A DNA stretch of 64,000 nt. It comes from Rhizobium sp. NXC24. GTDB taxonomy: Bacteria > Pseudomonadota > Alphaproteobacteria > Rhizobiales > Rhizobiaceae. Of this stretch, positions 43,143 to 52,128 are shown piece after piece; position 1 is the first letter of the stretch, and every line of letters begins with the position of its first letter. The stretch spans positions 806,001 through 870,000 of the forward strand of contig NZ_CP024314.1 in NCBI RefSeq assembly GCF_002944315.1. The letters run 5' to 3'. The notes beneath the pieces were generated by a model. That model was not told the origin of the DNA. It ran no database searches and was given only the letters and a program-made list of their open reading frames with translations. Both the position numbers and the translations under genes were made by a program.

Positions 43143-43205
43143 TGGGCAATTCTTTCGTGGCGGCAAACGCGGTTTTGCAATAGCGACACGCGTAAAATAA
43201 AGAAC

Positions 43206-43976
43206 CTAAAGCGCGCGGAGCGAATCCCAGAGATCGCGATGCGCTCTAGGCGTCTCATCCTCATCGCTGCGATAGCGCAGGCCGACCGGACGACCCTTTG
43301 TGAGAGCAACAACAGCGCCGGCGAACGTCGCCGGTGTTTCAAGCTCGAGAATCCGCCAGTTGAAAGGCGCGTCTGGATCGCCCTCTAGCCGCTCCAGTCT
43401 CGGTTCACTTGTCCAATCGAATGTTACGTCGAAACTGTCGAGCGCCAGCGAGAGCCCCTCGCCATGCGCCTTGACGAAGGCCTCCTTGCGCGTCCAGCAG
43501 CGATAGAAACCGTCGAGATAGGCCTCCGGCGGCAGTGCCCGCAGGGTCAGGCATTCCTTACGGGAAAAGAAACGACCAGCGATGTCTTCCTTGAGGAAGC
43601 GGATTTCCTCGACATCGATGCCGAGCTCGTAGCGATCAGAGATCGCTAGCGCCGCAAGATCGGCGCTGTGGCTCAGATTGAAGTGGAGGGGAGTGCCGCC
43701 AGGGAAAGCGACGTAAGGCTTGCCATAGTCGTTATACGTGAAGGACACTTTTTGCGGCGACAGGCCGAGATACTGCCCGAGGATGGATCGCAACCGTCCC
43801 CTTCCAACTATGAACCGTTGTCTGTCTCGTTCGCGCACGAAGCGCGCAGCTCTTGTGAGCTCTTCAGCGGACAAGAGCGCTGCGAACCCATCGAGCTGAG
43901 ATGGCGTCGCATCGAGGCTCCAGGTCCAGACGTCGATAACGTCTGGACCGATGATTTCGAAACTAGGTTGTTGCAT
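43206..43976 (-). CDS. Sfp-type 4'-phosphopantetheinyl transferase
   Basis: A 256-residue transferase of the Sfp/Gsp group. Motifs in order: FNLSHSADLAALAIS (P1 region, about residues 98-112), GIDVEEI (about 119-125, metal-binding Asp and Glu) and FYRCWTRKEAFVKAHGEGL (about 156-174, with WxxKEA). It converts apo carrier domains to holo form by adding phosphopantetheine from coenzyme A, so it should activate the carrier sites of the neighbouring megasynthases. Its start lies 14 nt inside the end of the DegT-type aminotransferase gene, so both are one transcript. It is convergent with the sulfatase gene. Confidence 0.93.
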   Translation of the reverse strand: MQQPSFEIIGPDVIDVWTWSLDATPSQLDGFAALLSAEELTRAARFVRERDRQRFIVGRGRLRSILGQYLGLSPQKVSFTYNDYGKPYVAFPGGTPLHFNLSHSADLAALAISDRYELGIDVEEIRFLKEDIAGRFFSRKECLTLRALPPEAYLDGFYRCWTRKEAFVKAHGEGLSLALDSFDVTFDWTSEPRLERLEGDPDAPFNWRILELETPATFAGAVVALTKGRPVGLRYRSDEDETPRAHRDLWDSLRAL

Positions 43977-45147
43977 AGGAGAGCTTGCCGCTGGCGGTCG
44001 GGCCTTGGCGAACCATGCGCCGTGCCAAATATGCCATCAGCGCCGCCGGATAGTTCTCGCCCAGGCTGATGCGGCAAGTGCGCTTCAGGATATCCAGCGT
44101 CTGCGCGCACATGTCAGGCGTATATTCGATCTTTCGATCCGTCCAATTATAGGGGTTCATTGCAGGGTGGCCGCTGCGCTGTTGCAGCACCGGCTGCCAA
44201 TTGGTGTAGACGTGGCGGCTGGAATCGTAGAGTCGATAGACGCCACGCCTGTTTTCCTCGGCAAACTGTCTGGCGTCGTCGGGCGTTTCGAAGATGACAT
44301 GCAAGCCGGCGGCGTTGGCGACATCATTGTGCGGACCGATGCGCATCCTGTCACTCTTCGACAGGATCTCGGTCATCATGTCGTAGCGCTTGCGCATGCG
44401 CGCAATCATCGGATCGAGCCGCTTCAGTTGGACGCGCAGCATGGCACCCTGGATTTGGCTCGCCTTGAAATTCACGCCGAGCATCGGCGGTTCGTTGGCA
44501 TTATCGAGATGGCCGCGAAACAGCGAGCCGATGTCGTGATACATGCGCGCCCGGGCAAAAAGCTGCGGATCGTTGGTAACGACAGCGCCGCCTTCGCCGA
44601 TATTCATGTTCTTGAACTGGTTGAAGCTATAAGCGCCGAGGTCGCCGATCGTGCCCGTCCGCTTGTTCTTGTAGGTCAGCCCGACGGCCTGGCAGGCATC
44701 CTCGATGACAAGCAGATTATGCTCGCGGGCGATGTGCATGATGCTGTCCATGTCGCAGACCATGTTCGACATGTGCACGGGAATGATCGCCTTCGTCTGC
44801 GGGGTGATTTTGCGGACGATGTCGGCAGGGTCCATCGTCAATGTCTGGTCGATGTCGACCAGGACCGGCACGGCGCCGGCGGCCAGAGGCGCGGCGGCGG
44901 TGGCGATCCAGGTATAGGCGGGCACCAGCACTTCGTCGCCGGGGCCGATGCCGGCCGCGACCAACGCTGAAATCAGCGCCCCGGTACCGCTGCTCATCGT
45001 CAGCGCATGCTGTACGCCGAACTTGGCGCAGAAATCGGCCTCGAACCGCAATAGGGGACCGCCTGTGTCGTCGCCATAGCGCGCCAATTTTCCCGACGCA
45101 AATACCGGCGCAAGCGCCATCCATTCCCGCAATCCGACTTTAGCCAT
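43963..45147 (-). CDS. DegT/DnrJ/EryC1/StrS-family aminotransferase
   Basis: A 394-residue PLP enzyme of the sugar aminotransferase group. MSSGTGALISAL (about residues 51-62) binds the cofactor phosphate, IEDACQAVGLTYKNK (about 148-162) supplies the conserved Asp, and FNQFKNMNIGEGGAVVTND (about 175-193) carries the PLP lysine. Most relatives convert nucleotide-linked keto sugars to amino sugars; some act on other small ketones such as inosose. It overlaps the phosphopantetheinyl transferase gene and is divergent from the GMC oxidoreductase gene. It could provide an amino building block for the megasynthase or an amino sugar. GGGAG 8 nt upstream supports the start. Confidence 0.85.
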   Translation of the reverse strand: MAKVGLREWMALAPVFASGKLARYGDDTGGPLLRFEADFCAKFGVQHALTMSSGTGALISALVAAGIGPGDEVLVPAYTWIATAAAPLAAGAVPVLVDIDQTLTMDPADIVRKITPQTKAIIPVHMSNMVCDMDSIMHIAREHNLLVIEDACQAVGLTYKNKRTGTIGDLGAYSFNQFKNMNIGEGGAVVTNDPQLFARARMYHDIGSLFRGHLDNANEPPMLGVNFKASQIQGAMLRVQLKRLDPMIARMRKRYDMMTEILSKSDRMRIGPHNDVANAAGLHVIFETPDDARQFAEENRRGVYRLYDSSRHVYTNWQPVLQQRSGHPAMNPYNWTDRKIEYTPDMCAQTLDILKRTCRISLGENYPAALMAYLARRMVRQGPTASGKLSYATT

Positions 45148-45362
45148 ATCTTCGCTCCCGATGAAATCAGCGGCTCTCGTCTTTGAGCCTAGCGCCCGTT
45201 CGCTCTGTTTTCAGCATGGCTTTCCGGCCAGAAAGGCTTGGTGCAGAGCCAATCGACCTATCCAAAATCGGTAGCTCACATACGCATCTATGCCTGATTG
45301 GACGATTATCCGCGAAGCCGCGATTCCGATAGAAAAACAAGGAATTGTGGGAGAATGTTATC

Positions 45363-47078
45363 ATGGCGATCCGAGACCTCAGATCAGCCCGGGACAATAC
45401 GCTGCTACATGCCGATATCGCCATCGTCGGCGGTGGTCCCGCGGGCATCACCATCGCACAGGAATTTGCAAATACGCCAGTTCGCATCCTCGTCATCGAT
45501 AGCGGCGGCCTCGATTACGAGCCCGAATTGCAGACACTGAACGCGGTCGAAAATATCGGCGAGCCTGTTGCGCGCGCCGGCATCGAGCCGGTTGGGCGCG
45601 GTTACAGCGGCGGCTTGGAGTGGTTGAACGAGATACCGGCCTTCGAGCTGCGCAACCGGCTTCTCGGCGGCAGCACTCATACGTGGGTCGGCAAATGTGC
45701 TGCTTTCGACGAGATCGATTTCGCAAGGCGGCCGTGGCTGTCGCTGTCCGGCTGGCCGATCGGGCGCGATGAGCTGCAGATAGCGCTGGATCGTGCCGGC
45801 GACCTCCTCAATCTCGGACCCAATCTTTACGACGAGCGCCTTTATGAACGGCTGCATTCCCGCCCGACCGATCTTGGCATGAACAGCGATCTTCTCCGTC
45901 CGTTCTTCTGGCAATTCAGCCATGAGCGGAATCGGCGCGGCGAACCGATGCGCTTCAACAGATGCGCGCGCAAGATCAATGCGACGAATATCGATTTTCT
46001 GACACATGCGACGGTGACGGAGGTCGTTCTCGACCACAATGGCCGCCGGGCCACGTCCTTGAATGTGACGAGCCTTGAAGGAAACAAGGCCATCGTCGAC
46101 GCCAGGACGATTGTACTTTGCGGCGGCGGCATTGAGAATGCCCGATTGCTGCTGGCCTCAAACACGTTGATGAGGTCCGGCATTGGCAACAGCCGGGATG
46201 TCGTCGGCCGCTATCTTGCCGATCATCCCCGCACGTCGCTTGCCCGCGTCACCGGGCGCGATATCGATCGGATCGCCCGGCATTTCAATTTCTATGGTCT
46301 GTCGCATAAAGGGCGAACGCATTTTTATCTGCAGGGACTGTCTCTCAGTCCGGACATGCAGGTGCGGGAAGGTCTTACCAATTGCGCGGCCTATCCGGTC
46401 CAGATCCACGCTGACGACGACCCGTGGGTTGCGCTGAAGCGCGTGGCGCACGGCTCACACCGGACATTGGCGCATGATCTTTCGGCCATCGGACGATCGC
46501 CCGGAATGATCGCATCCGGCCTCTACAACAGGCTGATCCGCAAACGCGGCTTGCCGCACCGGTCGACCGAGCTGCGTTTCGACGTCATGGCGGAGCAAAA
46601 GCTTGACCCCGAAAGCCGGGTCACGCTTTCGCACACACGTGATCGCTTCGGCAGGCCTCTGCCTCGAGTGGATTGGAAGATAGGGCCTTGCGAAATCAAG
46701 AGCATAAAGCGACTGGCGCAAGTGATTTCAAAGGAATTCGGCCGCATCGGCTTGCCGCGGCCGCAACTCGCCGACTGGATCGCCATGGATGACGACGGCA
46801 GCGCGGCTTTCATGGATATGGCGCATCCATCCTGCACGACGCGCATGGGAACCGATCGCGCGACCAGCGTCGTCGATCCGAACGCGATGGTCCATGGTGT
46901 CGACGGATTGTTCGTCGCAGGCAGTTCGGTCTTTCCGACGGGCGGGCACGCCAATCCGACATTGATGCTGTTGACGCTGGCAGTCCGCCTCGCCGATCAT
47001 CTTAAGGCGAGGCATGCAATCGAGAGGCCCTATGTCATTGCTGAAGGATTATCGTCGGTCATGGTGAAGACAGTCTGA
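45363..47078 (+). CDS. GMC-family FAD oxidoreductase
   Basis: A 571-residue flavoprotein. ADIAIVGGGPAGITIAQEF (about residues 18-36) is the dinucleotide-binding motif. LLGGSTHTWVGKCAAFD matches the second GMC segment. The C-terminal GVDGLFVAGSSVFPTGGHANPTL (given in parts: VAGSSVFPTGG, HANPTL) contains the conserved catalytic-site His-Asn. It would oxidise an alcohol or sugar. A TTG start 18 nt upstream is possible, but GGGAG lies 9 nt before the ATG at 45363. It is divergent from the DegT-type gene across about 215 bp. It may tailor a precursor or keto sugar for the aminotransferase; the pairing of oxidase and aminotransferase is suggestive only. Confidence 0.85.
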   Translation: MAIRDLRSARDNTLLHADIAIVGGGPAGITIAQEFANTPVRILVIDSGGLDYEPELQTLNAVENIGEPVARAGIEPVGRGYSGGLEWLNEIPAFELRNRLLGGSTHTWVGKCAAFDEIDFARRPWLSLSGWPIGRDELQIALDRAGDLLNLGPNLYDERLYERLHSRPTDLGMNSDLLRPFFWQFSHERNRRGEPMRFNRCARKINATNIDFLTHATVTEVVLDHNGRRATSLNVTSLEGNKAIVDARTIVLCGGGIENARLLLASNTLMRSGIGNSRDVVGRYLADHPRTSLARVTGRDIDRIARHFNFYGLSHKGRTHFYLQGLSLSPDMQVREGLTNCAAYPVQIHADDDPWVALKRVAHGSHRTLAHDLSAIGRSPGMIASGLYNRLIRKRGLPHRSTELRFDVMAEQKLDPESRVTLSHTRDRFGRPLPRVDWKIGPCEIKSIKRLAQVISKEFGRIGLPRPQLADWIAMDDDGSAAFMDMAHPSCTTRMGTDRATSVVDPNAMVHGVDGLFVAGSSVFPTGGHANPTLMLLTLAVRLADHLKARHAIERPYVIAEGLSSVMVKTV

Positions 47079-47109
47079 TGTCTCTATTGATCTTCAGGTT
47101 CAAGCTGTC

Positions 47110-47523
47110 TCACCTCGGTGGCATCTTGTCGAATTTCGGCAGTGCAGGATCGAGGTGATCCCAGGCATATCCGGCCGCGGTCCAGGATACCAATTGCGGC
47201 TCATAGCGGCTTGGCTCATCGAGGCTTGCTGGCGTGACGATGAACACATCCGGCATGTCGGGAAACGTCATATAGACGGACGAGCCGCATGTCGGGCAGA
47301 AGCCGCGCCGCTTCACGGTTCCGCCGTCACCAACGGTCTGCCAGTGCGACGCTTCTCCCTCGACCTTCACCTCAGCCGCAACAAAAGTCAGATGCGATTG
47401 ATGGCCGGTGCCGCTGTCGCGCTGACATTGCCGGCACTGGCAGTCAACCATGACGGCTGGTTCGCCGGCGATTTCGTAGCGGATCGCGCCGCAGGCGCAG
47501 CCGCCGACATAGAGCTTGTTCAT
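47110..47523 (-). CDS. GFA/CENP-V family zinc protein
   Basis: A 137-residue protein. GGCACGAIRYEIAG (about residues 7-20), CQCRQCQRDSG (about 29-39) and FCPTCGSSVY (about 95-104) provide the cysteine pairs for two zinc sites. The family includes the glutathione-dependent formaldehyde-activating enzyme, but most members have no known reaction. It is the last gene of a minus-strand unit with an AHSA1-type and an ArsR-type gene (18-nt gap to the former). Confidence 0.88.
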   Translation of the reverse strand: MNKLYVGGCACGAIRYEIAGEPAVMVDCQCRQCQRDSGTGHQSHLTFVAAEVKVEGEASHWQTVGDGGTVKRRGFCPTCGSSVYMTFPDMPDVFIVTPASLDEPSRYEPQLVSWTAAGYAWDHLDPALPKFDKMPPR

Positions 47524-47540
47524 GTCGTTCTCCTATTGCT

Positions 47541-48020
47541 TCAATGCGATGTTTGCGAAGACGCCTCTTCGGCGACCACCATGTCGAGCCTCTTGACCAC
47601 CTTTTTCCAGCCTTCGCTCATGTTGCGGTAGGCGGTATCGTTCTTCGGAAGCACGAAGCCGGAATGGACGAGGCGCAGGCGCGTGCCCGCCTCGGCCTTG
47701 GAGAGGGTGAAGGTGACCACCGTGTCCAGTTTTGAGCCGTAACCATCATTGGCCGCATGGCCGCCCCTCCAGGCATAGGACAGCCGCTCATTCGGCACGA
47801 CCTCCAGCACCTCGCAGTGAATGGTGCCGTCCCATTCGCCTGCGGGCGTGGTTTGAAAGGTGAAGTGGCAGCCGGCCACAGGCTCGAAACCCTTCGGCGC
47901 CATCAGCCAGCGGCTGATCAGTTCGCCGCTGGTCAAGGCCTTCCAGATGATCGCCGGCGCATGCGGGAAAACTTCTTCGGCCACAATGGCCTGCGTGTCT
48001 TTACTCACGGCTTGGTTCAT
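47541..48020 (-). CDS. AHSA1/SRPBCC-domain protein
   Basis: A 159-residue START-like (SRPBCC) protein. FPHAPAIIWKALTSGELISRWLM, split at about residues 17-39, is the usual first helix region. CEVLEVVPNERLSYAW and TVVTFTLSKAEAGTRLRLVHSGF (in parts) match the beta sheet of the AHSA1 group. Such proteins bind small hydrophobic ligands. The frame is open to 48356, but that extension only shadows the ArsR gene. The ATG at 48020 overlaps the ArsR stop in the coupled ATGA form. The ArsR-AHSA1 pair is a common bacterial two-gene unit. Confidence 0.88.
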   Translation of the reverse strand: MNQAVSKDTQAIVAEEVFPHAPAIIWKALTSGELISRWLMAPKGFEPVAGCHFTFQTTPAGEWDGTIHCEVLEVVPNERLSYAWRGGHAANDGYGSKLDTVVTFTLSKAEAGTRLRLVHSGFVLPKNDTAYRNMSEGWKKVVKRLDMVVAEEASSQTSH

Positions 48021-48346
48021 GGGTCGATTTCCTTCAGCAGGTTTCTCAGATCGGCAAAGCGTTCGCGCCAGAAGACGCCATAGTGGCTCATCCAGTCGAC
48101 CAGCGGCTCCAGGCCATCTGGCTGGGCACGATAATAGACGTTGCGACCCTCGGGGCGCTCGCAGACAAGGCCAGCCTGTTTCAAGGACTTGAGATGTTGG
48201 GAGATGGCGCCCTGCGTGACACTGCTGCCGCGGGTCAATTCGACCACGGTGATCTCGTCGGAATTGACGATGCGCTCGAACACGGCCCGCCGGGTGGGAT
48301 CGGCAAGGGCGCGCATGACGGCAGTTATGGTGTCGGTTTCGATCAT
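48017..48346 (-). CDS. ArsR-family regulator
   Basis: A 109-residue winged-helix regulator. DPTRRAVFERIV (about residues 16-27) and VTQGAISQHLKSLKQAGLV (about 44-62) form the HTH, followed by GRNVYYRAQPDGLEPL, the wing. No ArsR metal-binding Cys pair (CxC) is seen, so it belongs to the non-metal group that usually precedes AHSA1 genes. It probably controls its own operon. Confidence 0.9.
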   Translation of the reverse strand: MIETDTITAVMRALADPTRRAVFERIVNSDEITVVELTRGSSVTQGAISQHLKSLKQAGLVCERPEGRNVYYRAQPDGLEPLVDWMSHYGVFWRERFADLRNLLKEIDP

Positions 48347-48453
48347 GAGAAATCAAATAGCAAGGACTAATCGATTAGTCAATACTATTTGATTTGATCC
48401 ATGCACGAAGGGGCGGCTCTCGCCACCCCCTTGACTGCGTTCCGGGAATATCT

Positions 48454-49275
48454 CTAGCCGAGGCGGAAATAGAAGCCGGCGCTTTCGCTCCGTCCCAATT
48501 CCGGATGGGTGTCGATGAGGTGAGACAGAGATGGGATCGCCCAGCGGTCGACCTGCGTGTAACCGAGCTGTGTCAAATCGCCGAGGAAGGTGGCTTCGTC
48601 GCGCATCTGATAAGGCACATAGGCGCCGCTTATTCGTTCCAGCGTCACGACCGTGCCTCTCTTGTGGAGGGCGACCTTGTTGAGGATCACATGCCGGGGC
48701 AACGCCGGCAGGCGCTGCAGCAGGCTGGAGAGCGGCACATCCAGATATTGCATCAAGCCGGAGCCCAGGAAAAGCGGTATGCCGGCGGCTTCCTCGATGC
48801 GGTCGACGAAGGTGAGGCCGGTCAGACCATCGCGCTCCGCCAAGCGCCGTCCGGCGCGGGTGAAGGAGGGAAGATCGTAGACGACCCAACGGAAGGAGTC
48901 GTCGAACTGCAACAACGGCCGGAAAGCCCTGTATTTCGTTCCCATATGGCCGCCGGCGTCGATTACACCGTCAACCTCCTGCATCAGGTTGCGCATCCAG
49001 AACATCACCGGATAGTCCCATGGCAAGACCTGGCACATTTTGGAAAAGCCGACATTGGTGATTTCCTCGTGGTCGTAACCGGCCATCGGCATGGTCTTGG
49101 CGGCGGCAAAGGCAGCTTCGTAGGAACTGTAAGCTCCGGTAAATCGCCGCGGAAATGGCGATAGATACCGCAGGCGCCCGCCGGCCGCACGCAGCGGCGA
49201 CAAAGACCGGCCAAGACTGCGGACCGTTTCGCCAAGGATCGAGCGCTTGTTCTCTGACAAAGATGCCGTCGCCAT
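48454..49275 (-). CDS. Methyltransferase-like protein (TIGR04325 type)
   Basis: A 273-residue protein. FTGAYSSYEAAFAAA (about residues 44-58) and VIDAGGHMGTKYRAFRP (about 107-123) fit the family of putative methyltransferases often found in surface polysaccharide loci. VVYDLPSF and the late FLGDLTQLGYTQVDRW also fit. The glycine-rich motif may bind S-adenosylmethionine. The longest frame begins at 49350; the ATG at 49275 has GAGG 8 nt upstream and is preferred. It lies 55 nt downstream of the flippase gene on the same strand, so it may decorate the second polysaccharide. Activity is unproven. Confidence 0.68.
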   Translation of the reverse strand: MATASLSENKRSILGETVRSLGRSLSPLRAAGGRLRYLSPFPRRFTGAYSSYEAAFAAAKTMPMAGYDHEEITNVGFSKMCQVLPWDYPVMFWMRNLMQEVDGVIDAGGHMGTKYRAFRPLLQFDDSFRWVVYDLPSFTRAGRRLAERDGLTGLTFVDRIEEAAGIPLFLGSGLMQYLDVPLSSLLQRLPALPRHVILNKVALHKRGTVVTLERISGAYVPYQMRDEATFLGDLTQLGYTQVDRWAIPSLSHLIDTHPELGRSESAGFYFRLG

Positions 49276-49330
49276 TGTCATGTCCTCAACTGGCCTCGAA
49301 CGGCCTTTCTCGTTTTGAAAATTGTCAGGC

Positions 49331-50851
49331 CTATCGTCGGCCGACCGCAAAGATCGGGATCGGGATCCCTATCAATTTCTGAAGGATCGCAAGGGTGAGA
49401 ACGTAGGTCGCTCCGCCGGACACCACTTGGATCGCCAATGTTGCCAGGTGCCGCAGCGCAGACGCTTCGGCGAGATAACCGAGCGAATAGACCGTTGCCG
49501 CCATGGCTGCGATGGCAACGGCAACGTAGGCGCAGTCGCTAATCACCCGCCTCCATGCGAGGCCGCCATAGTTGCGCTGCAGATGCATCGATACCACAAA
49601 GGAAATCAGCGATGCCAGGCATTGGCTACCAGCCGCCGCCTCGACGCCGAAGGGCGCGAAGAGAACGATCAGGCCGACCGAGATAGCGCCGTTGAGCAAC
49701 AGCGCGGCAGGCATATGCCTGATATTGCCGGACAGAGAAAGCAGCGGCTCGGTGACATAGCCGGGCGTCAGCAGCACCTGCTTGACCGAGAGGATCGTCA
49801 CGAGGATCGCTGCCGGCGCCCATTTGTCGCCGAGCACCACGTCGATCAAGCTGGATGAAATCAGCGACAGCCCGAGATAGATCGGCGCCGAGATCGCCAT
49901 CAGAAGGGTCATGAAGGTGGTCGCGGCGGGACCGACATCGCGGGATGTTTTGCCGTTGGCATCGATCTTGACGGTCGCCCGGCGGAACAACGTCCAGGCG
50001 AGCATGCGCGCCGGCTCGCCGATGAGTTCGGAGAAGGCGGCGATGATCCGTTCGGCAACGCGATAATAACCGGCTTCCGCGAGACCGAGAAAGCTGCCGA
50101 TCGCCAGTGTGCCCGAATAGGAGCGCAGGAAGATGATCAGCCGGTTTGCCAGAATATGACGCGAGAACTCGAGGATTTCGCGCGCGAACGGAAAGGTGAG
50201 GCGTGGTTTGGGATACCAACGTGCGACGATGGCAGAGGCGAATACGCCGACGAGCAGTGTCGCAAGCCTTCCCGCCACGAGGGAGAAGACGTTCCAACCT
50301 ATCCACAGGCCGAGCATAGTCACGCCCAGCCCGGTAAGCTCGGATGCGATACGGATTGCCGCCTGTTTGCGCAACTGCCCCCTCGCGACCAGCAGTCCGT
50401 CATAGACGACTGAAAGCGAGGAGGGCAGGAACCAGCAACTGAAGAGGCAGAGCAGCATGCCTTCCCAGGGCTGATGGAAGACAAACCAGACGACCGCGGC
50501 AATCGAGAGGCCGACGATCGTTATCAGGATTCCGGAGATGACCGAGATCGTGCCGACCTGGTCGAGCTCGTCCCGCGTGCACTCCGTTTTCATGATGAAC
50601 TCGCCCCAGCCGCCCTCGGCAACAACGACGAGCAGGATCACGATGGCGGAGCTATAGGCGTAGAGGCCGAATTCGGCAGACTCCAGCACACGCGCTGCGA
50701 CGAGGAAAACGACGAGCTGCACGACCTGGGAGACGATCTTCGAAACCAAGGTCGAAGCACCGTCGCCGATGACGGACGGCAAGCGCAGGCGAAGCCATCG
50801 CGGCAAACCGAATCGGCCGGAAGATGGAGGGGGAAGGGGCATCCCGTCCAT
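49331..50851 (-). CDS. Polysaccharide flippase (Wzx/ExoT-like, MOP superfamily)
   Basis: A 506-residue membrane protein with about twelve to fourteen hydrophobic segments, the layout of Wzx-type lipid-linked oligosaccharide flippases. The first helix region begins DGASTLVSKIVSQVVQLVVF. AEGGWGEFIMKTE-type (about residue 75) and the middle RLIIFLRSYSGTLAIGSFLG segment are typical. It would move the lipid-linked repeat to the periplasmic face. The frame is open to a GTG at 50905; I chose the ATG at 50851, but one at 50842 is also possible. No exoT lies in the succinoglycan block, so this could serve that pathway too. Confidence 0.83.
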   Translation of the reverse strand: MDGMPLPPPSSGRFGLPRWLRLRLPSVIGDGASTLVSKIVSQVVQLVVFLVAARVLESAEFGLYAYSSAIVILLVVVAEGGWGEFIMKTECTRDELDQVGTISVISGILITIVGLSIAAVVWFVFHQPWEGMLLCLFSCWFLPSSLSVVYDGLLVARGQLRKQAAIRIASELTGLGVTMLGLWIGWNVFSLVAGRLATLLVGVFASAIVARWYPKPRLTFPFAREILEFSRHILANRLIIFLRSYSGTLAIGSFLGLAEAGYYRVAERIIAAFSELIGEPARMLAWTLFRRATVKIDANGKTSRDVGPAATTFMTLLMAISAPIYLGLSLISSSLIDVVLGDKWAPAAILVTILSVKQVLLTPGYVTEPLLSLSGNIRHMPAALLLNGAISVGLIVLFAPFGVEAAAGSQCLASLISFVVSMHLQRNYGGLAWRRVISDCAYVAVAIAAMAATVYSLGYLAEASALRHLATLAIQVVSGGATYVLTLAILQKLIGIPIPIFAVGRR

Positions 50852-51139
50852 CAGCGCACCGCCTGCGTCGGAGAAAAGAAAGGCAAAACCCCTCCGTTTT
50901 TCCACCGCTGACTCATCGCGGCCCCATAATATTGTGTGGGTTTCTTTAAGAAAAACCAGATTTTCTTAAGATAAATCATGTAACGTTCCCATTCGGAACA
51001 CAATCTTGCGCCAAGGGGAACGCTCCAAAAACTAAGCAAACTGGCGTTGAACGGCCTAACGTTACGTAAGTTGCGACCTGGGCCTGAGAAGATGTTTTTG
51101 GTTGGTGTTCGCCCAACAGAGGGTTTTTCGTAAACTGTC
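50852..51139. other. Gap upstream of the flippase gene
   Basis: About 290 bp without a confident gene. It includes an AT-rich stretch (50925-50990) that probably holds the promoter of the flippase-methyltransferase unit on the minus strand. Confidence 0.45.
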
Positions 51140-51298
51140 ATGAGACAACATGCAGAACAGGTTATGAAGGACGTCGATCCCGATCGCACGGCAGCCGGGC
51201 GCCGGCGCTTTCCGCGCCGGAAATTCGTGCTCCGTTGGCTGCTGATACTGTTTTGTCTCGCGGTCTGGGCTGCGGTCGCCATCTTCTTCATTTGGTGA
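51140..51298 (+). CDS. Possible small single-pass membrane protein
   Basis: A 52-codon frame. After a charged, Arg-rich N-terminal part (RTAAGRRRFPRRK) it has a clear hydrophobic helix (LRWLLILFCLAVWAAVAIFF) and ends in W at the stop. The topology would be basic side in the cytoplasm. It overlaps the end of the priming transferase gene on the other strand by 11 nt. No strong ribosome site precedes the ATG; an internal Met at codon 9 has only weak context. Small membrane peptides do occur in exopolysaccharide loci, but coding is unproven. Confidence 0.4.
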   Translation: MRQHAEQVMKDVDPDRTAAGRRRFPRRKFVLRWLLILFCLAVWAAVAIFFIW

Positions 51299-51980
51299 GT
51301 CGTTCCTTTTCATTGCGGGCAAGCAGCACGACGCCGACGGTCTTCCAGAGAATGGCGACGTCCGTCCAGAATGAGCATGCATGGTAGTAGTCGACATCGA
51401 ACTGTACCCGCTCCTCATAGGAGGTGTCGGCGCAGCGGTTGACCTGCCATAGGCCGGTGATGCCGGGCTGTAGTGCCAGGTAGCAGTACAATTGCGATCC
51501 GTAGCGCTCAAGTTCCGCGGCCACCACCGGGCGTGGCCCGACCAAGCTCATCTCGCCACGCAGCACGTTGAGAAGCTGCGGCAGTTCATCGGCGCTGCTC
51601 ATGCGCAGATATTTGCCGAGCCAGTGGACGCGCGGATCGTTCATCAGCTTCTGCGTGGCCAGCCATTCCCTCTTCCGTTCCGGCTCCCGCTCCAGCAACT
51701 CAGCCAGGCGCTTGTCTGCATCCTTGCGCATGGAACGGAACTTCAGGCATTGGAACGGGCGGCCCTCTCGGCCGACGCGGGTATGGCGGTAGATGATGGG
51801 GCGGCCATCGACCAATAGCAGCGCGATGGCGATTACAAGAAGCGCCGGGGCGAGAAACAGCAGGCCTACGGCCGAAAGCAGTATATCGACGCTACGCTTG
51901 GCGCGGCTGCGCCTTGCTGTCTGTTTCAAATCACGAAGCGGTTGCTCATCATGAGCATAGCCATCAAAAGCCGACAGCAT
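51288..51980 (-). CDS. Priming sugar-phosphate transferase (ExoY-like)
   Basis: A 230-residue bacterial sugar transferase, nearly the length of ExoY. One membrane helix (about residues 32-58: VDILLSAVGLLFLAPALLV) is followed by the catalytic part. This has HTRVGREGRPF, CLKFRSM, SADELPQLLNVLRGEMSLVGPRPVV (in parts) and QPGITGLWQVN. It should start the lipid-linked repeat of the second polysaccharide. The frame is open to a GTG at 52097, but AGAGG lies 8 nt before the ATG at 51980, which gives an ExoY-like length. It lies downstream of the GT4 gene on the same strand. Confidence 0.9.
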   Translation of the reverse strand: MLSAFDGYAHDEQPLRDLKQTARRSRAKRSVDILLSAVGLLFLAPALLVIAIALLLVDGRPIIYRHTRVGREGRPFQCLKFRSMRKDADKRLAELLEREPERKREWLATQKLMNDPRVHWLGKYLRMSSADELPQLLNVLRGEMSLVGPRPVVAAELERYGSQLYCYLALQPGITGLWQVNRCADTSYEERVQFDVDYYHACSFWTDVAILWKTVGVVLLARNEKERLTK

Positions 51981-52128
51981 CTCTTGAACCTCTCGACATT
52001 GCCGAACCGTTTCACAAAGCTGCCAGTTGCCCTCAAGCTTGACAATTGACCCTGCGGGTATTGCCCTAGTCCCATTGACGTAAAGCCGGGAAAGCACGGC
52101 TAGGTCGGCAGGTAATTCGTCTACTCAA

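Noticed and set aside
48021..48356. N-terminal extension of the AHSA1-type protein
   Set aside because: It is the shadow of the ArsR gene; the coupled ATG at 48020 gives the normal family length.
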